From positions 1-35,709 of the forward strand of contig JANQEJ010000313.1 in assembly GCA_028278425.1 (NCBI GenBank): a DNA stretch of 35,709 nt. Direction: 5' to 3'. A program made the position numbers and the translations under genes. Position 1 is the stretch's first letter. The number at the start of each line of letters is the position of its first letter. The DNA is from Planctomycetota bacterium (GTDB lineage: Bacteria > Planctomycetota > UBA1135 > GCA-002686595). The notes beneath the pieces were generated by a model. That model had not been told where the DNA came from. It did not search any database and saw only the letters and a program-made list of their open reading frames with translations. Of this stretch, positions 33,854 through 35,709 are shown piece after piece.

Positions 33854-35709
33854 ATGCGCCGGATCGCCCTGATTGCCCTGCTCGCCCTGCCCGCCGCCGC
33901 CGACTCGCTCGACGATGCGCTGCATCGCGCCGGATTCACGCGCGCCGACCTCGGGTGGTCGCCGCCCGGCCACTGGATCCGCTTCCCGCGCGGGGTGACG
34001 CACAAGCTCGACCACTTCGACTCGCTCTTCGCCGAGCCGCTGGCGACCGTGCCGTTTACGCGCGTGCTCGGGCGCGCGGTCACCGTCTACCTCGGCCCGG
34101 AGGGGCTCGCGCGTAAGCCGGAGCGCGGCGCGCACTCGCTCTACCGGCTCGTGCACATCCTCGGGATCAACCGGCGGTACGGGGGCATCCGGCCGTACAG
34201 CCCGAACCTCCTCGCCGAGCCCACGCCGCTCGACGAGGCCATCCTGCGGCTCTACCGGTACGCGGGGCGCAACACCCGCTTCGTCACCTTCGCGACCGAA
34301 TCGCCCTACCCGCTGCTGGAGAAGGAGCTGAAGGAGGCGGCCGCGAAGCTGCCGGAGAAGATCAGCGCGATCCTGGGGCGCCTGGTGCTCGACCTCGTCG
34401 ACGCGCACCGCTGGGCGGAGCTCGCGTTCCGCAAGGTCGACGTGAAGGACCGGCTCGAGGCCGCGCGCCGGCTCGAGCTCGGCATGGAGAGCGTGGACGC
34501 GCTGGAGTACGTGCCGGCGTGCGACGACGTCGCGGCGGCGTGGGACGAGAGCTCGCTCTGGTACGCGGCGGGCAAGTGCGTCGAGGCGCTCGATCGCGCG
34601 CGGCGCGATCTCTCGGCGATCGACGAGATCCCAGCGCTGAGGTTCGACTGGGAGACGCCGCTCGGCTGGATCCGCGTGCGCGGGCCGGGCCACGACCGGA
34701 CGCCGTGCGACGGCGCGCTGCTGCTCGTCGACCTCGGCGGCAACGACGTGTACGTCGGGCCGGCGGGCACCGGAACCGCGACGCAGCCGCTCGGGCTCTG
34801 CCTCGACCTTTCGGGCGACGACGTGTACGCGGGCGGGCGCTCCTGCCAGGGCGCGGGGCTCACCGGCGTGGGCATCCTGATGGACGTCGCGGGCGACGAC
34901 CTCTACGAGGCGGAGCAGCAGTGCCAGGGCCTCGGGCAGTTCGGGTTCGGCGCGCTGATCGACCTCGCGGGCGACGACGCGTACACCGCGCGCTGGTCCG
35001 CGCAGGGCTGCGGCTACTTCGGCATCGGCCTGCTCATGGACGGCGACGGCCACGACACGTACAAGCTGCACGCCGACGGCCAGGGGTTCGCCGGGCCCGC
35101 CGGCGTCGGCGTGCTCGCCGACCGCTACGGCAACGACACGTACTTCGCCGACCCCGACCCGAAGAAGAGCGCGCGGCCGAGCTACCACAGCAAGGGCGAG
35201 GTCTCCGTGTCGAACGCGCAGGGCTGTGCGATGGGGCGGCGCGGCGACGGCGCTGACGGGCACTCGTGGGCGGGCGGCCTCGGCGCGCTGATCGACGGCG
35301 AGGGCAACGACGTTTACACGGCCGGCAACTGGGCGCACGGCACCGGCTACTGGTTCGGCACCGGCGTGCTCTGGGACGGCGGCGGCAACGACACGTACGA
35401 CGGCTACGTGTGGTCGCAGGCGACGGGCGCGCACTTCTGCATCGGCGCGCTGATCGACGAGGGCGGCAACGACACCCACGTGTCGCGGCAGAACAACTCG
35501 ATCTGCTTCGCCCACGACTTCACGATCGCGCTGCTGATCAACGAGGGCGGCGACGACACGTACACGACGCCCGCGAGCGGCATCGGCTTCTCGATCAACC
35601 GCTCCATCGCAGTGTTTCTCGACACCGGCGGCAACGACAAATACGCGGCGAAGGAGGGCACGATTCCCGGCTTCGCGCGCTACGACAAGCGCTTCGCGGA
35701 CAAGGACGC
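33854..35709 (+). CDS. Exported protein with eleven D-x-x-G-[ND]-D-x-Y repeats (partial, C-terminus missing)
   Basis: The ATG at 33854 begins MRRIALIALLALPAAADSLD, a signal peptide. It is 31 bases downstream of the selenoprotein gene on the same strand, and there is only a weak GGCGGG before it. The frame stays open for 618 codons to the right edge. Residues 20-290 are a mixed, mostly helical domain I do not recognise. From about 295 a repeat array follows: LVDLGGNDVYVG, CLDLSGDDVYAG, LMDVAGDDLYEA, LIDLAGDDAYTA, LMDGDGHDTYKL, LADRYGNDTYFA, LIDGEGNDVYTA, LWDGGGNDTYDG, LIDEGGNDTHVS, LINEGGDDTYTT and FLDTGGNDKYAA. The spacing is mostly about 23-25 residues, which suggests a beta-solenoid. The acidic loops may hold calcium as in RTX repeats, but the repeat is longer than the RTX nonapeptide. 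It is exported and probably surface-located. Confidence 0.75.
   Translation, partial: MRRIALIALLALPAAADSLDDALHRAGFTRADLGWSPPGHWIRFPRGVTHKLDHFDSLFAEPLATVPFTRVLGRAVTVYLGPEGLARKPERGAHSLYRLVHILGINRRYGGIRPYSPNLLAEPTPLDEAILRLYRYAGRNTRFVTFATESPYPLLEKELKEAAAKLPEKISAILGRLVLDLVDAHRWAELAFRKVDVKDRLEAARRLELGMESVDALEYVPACDDVAAAWDESSLWYAAGKCVEALDRARRDLSAIDEIPALRFDWETPLGWIRVRGPGHDRTPCDGALLLVDLGGNDVYVGPAGTGTATQPLGLCLDLSGDDVYAGGRSCQGAGLTGVGILMDVAGDDLYEAEQQCQGLGQFGFGALIDLAGDDAYTARWSAQGCGYFGIGLLMDGDGHDTYKLHADGQGFAGPAGVGVLADRYGNDTYFADPDPKKSARPSYHSKGEVSVSNAQGCAMGRRGDGADGHSWAGGLGALIDGEGNDVYTAGNWAHGTGYWFGTGVLWDGGGNDTYDGYVWSQATGAHFCIGALIDEGGNDTHVSRQNNSICFAHDFTIALLINEGGDDTYTTPASGIGFSINRSIAVFLDTGGNDKYAAKEGTIPGFARYDKRFADKD

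Overview
The window is high-GC bacterial DNA with a patch of lower GC between about 10.4 and 18.9 kb. I think it comes from the phylum Planctomycetota, or a close relative in a metagenome. The reasons are many exported proteins with FG-GAP, choice-of-anchor Q beta-helix, HEAT plus von Willebrand A and D-x-x-G-[ND]-D-x-Y repeats, and C-terminal domains on the beta-helix and FG-GAP proteins that I associate with planctomycetes. This assignment is an inference. The housekeeping genes (dnaG, rpoD, rsmA, selB) would allow a firm placement by phylogeny.

Layout, left to right. Positions 1-2437 (minus) hold the start of a contractile injection system or phage-tail-like locus: sheath, inner tube and a partial third gene, behind a good sigma-70-type promoter. 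Divergent from it, 2795-7284 (plus) is a tight three-gene operon: an exported/membrane protein with an acidic linker, a KAP-type P-loop NTPase with an intramembrane insert, and an unrecognised 413-residue protein. This is a candidate undescribed membrane NTPase system. Positions 7493-10182 encode an exported alpha/beta hydrolase and a small exported protein, behind two perfect palindromes.

The lower-GC patch (about 10.4-18.9 kb) holds a 1350-residue lipoprotein with a C-terminal metzincin protease motif, two tandem paralogous exported proteins separated by a decayed copy of the protease 3' end, a 50-codon SGNH-hydrolase tail fragment, and a minus-strand beta-helix protein. Its right flank is a tRNA-Pro(CGG) gene with its own promoter.

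From 19.1 to 24.3 kb are an exported HEAT/VWA protein, an FG-GAP protein and an acidic single-pass membrane protein. From 24.4 to 32.9 kb are information-processing genes: selB (selenocysteine-specific elongation factor), a YhcC-like radical SAM protein, a zinc-ribbon coiled-coil protein, rpoD, dnaG and rsmA.

The most striking feature is at 32932-33822. It is an exported thioredoxin-fold protein whose active-site motif is U-P-P-C, with the U encoded by an in-frame TGA at 33088-33090. Eighteen bases downstream is a bacterial SECIS-like hairpin with a GGUC loop. A selB gene lies only about 6.6 kb away in the same window. A standard gene caller would start this gene at the internal ATG at 33106 and lose both the signal peptide and the catalytic motif. 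It is followed by an exported protein with eleven D-x-x-G-[ND]-D-x-Y repeats, cut by the right edge.
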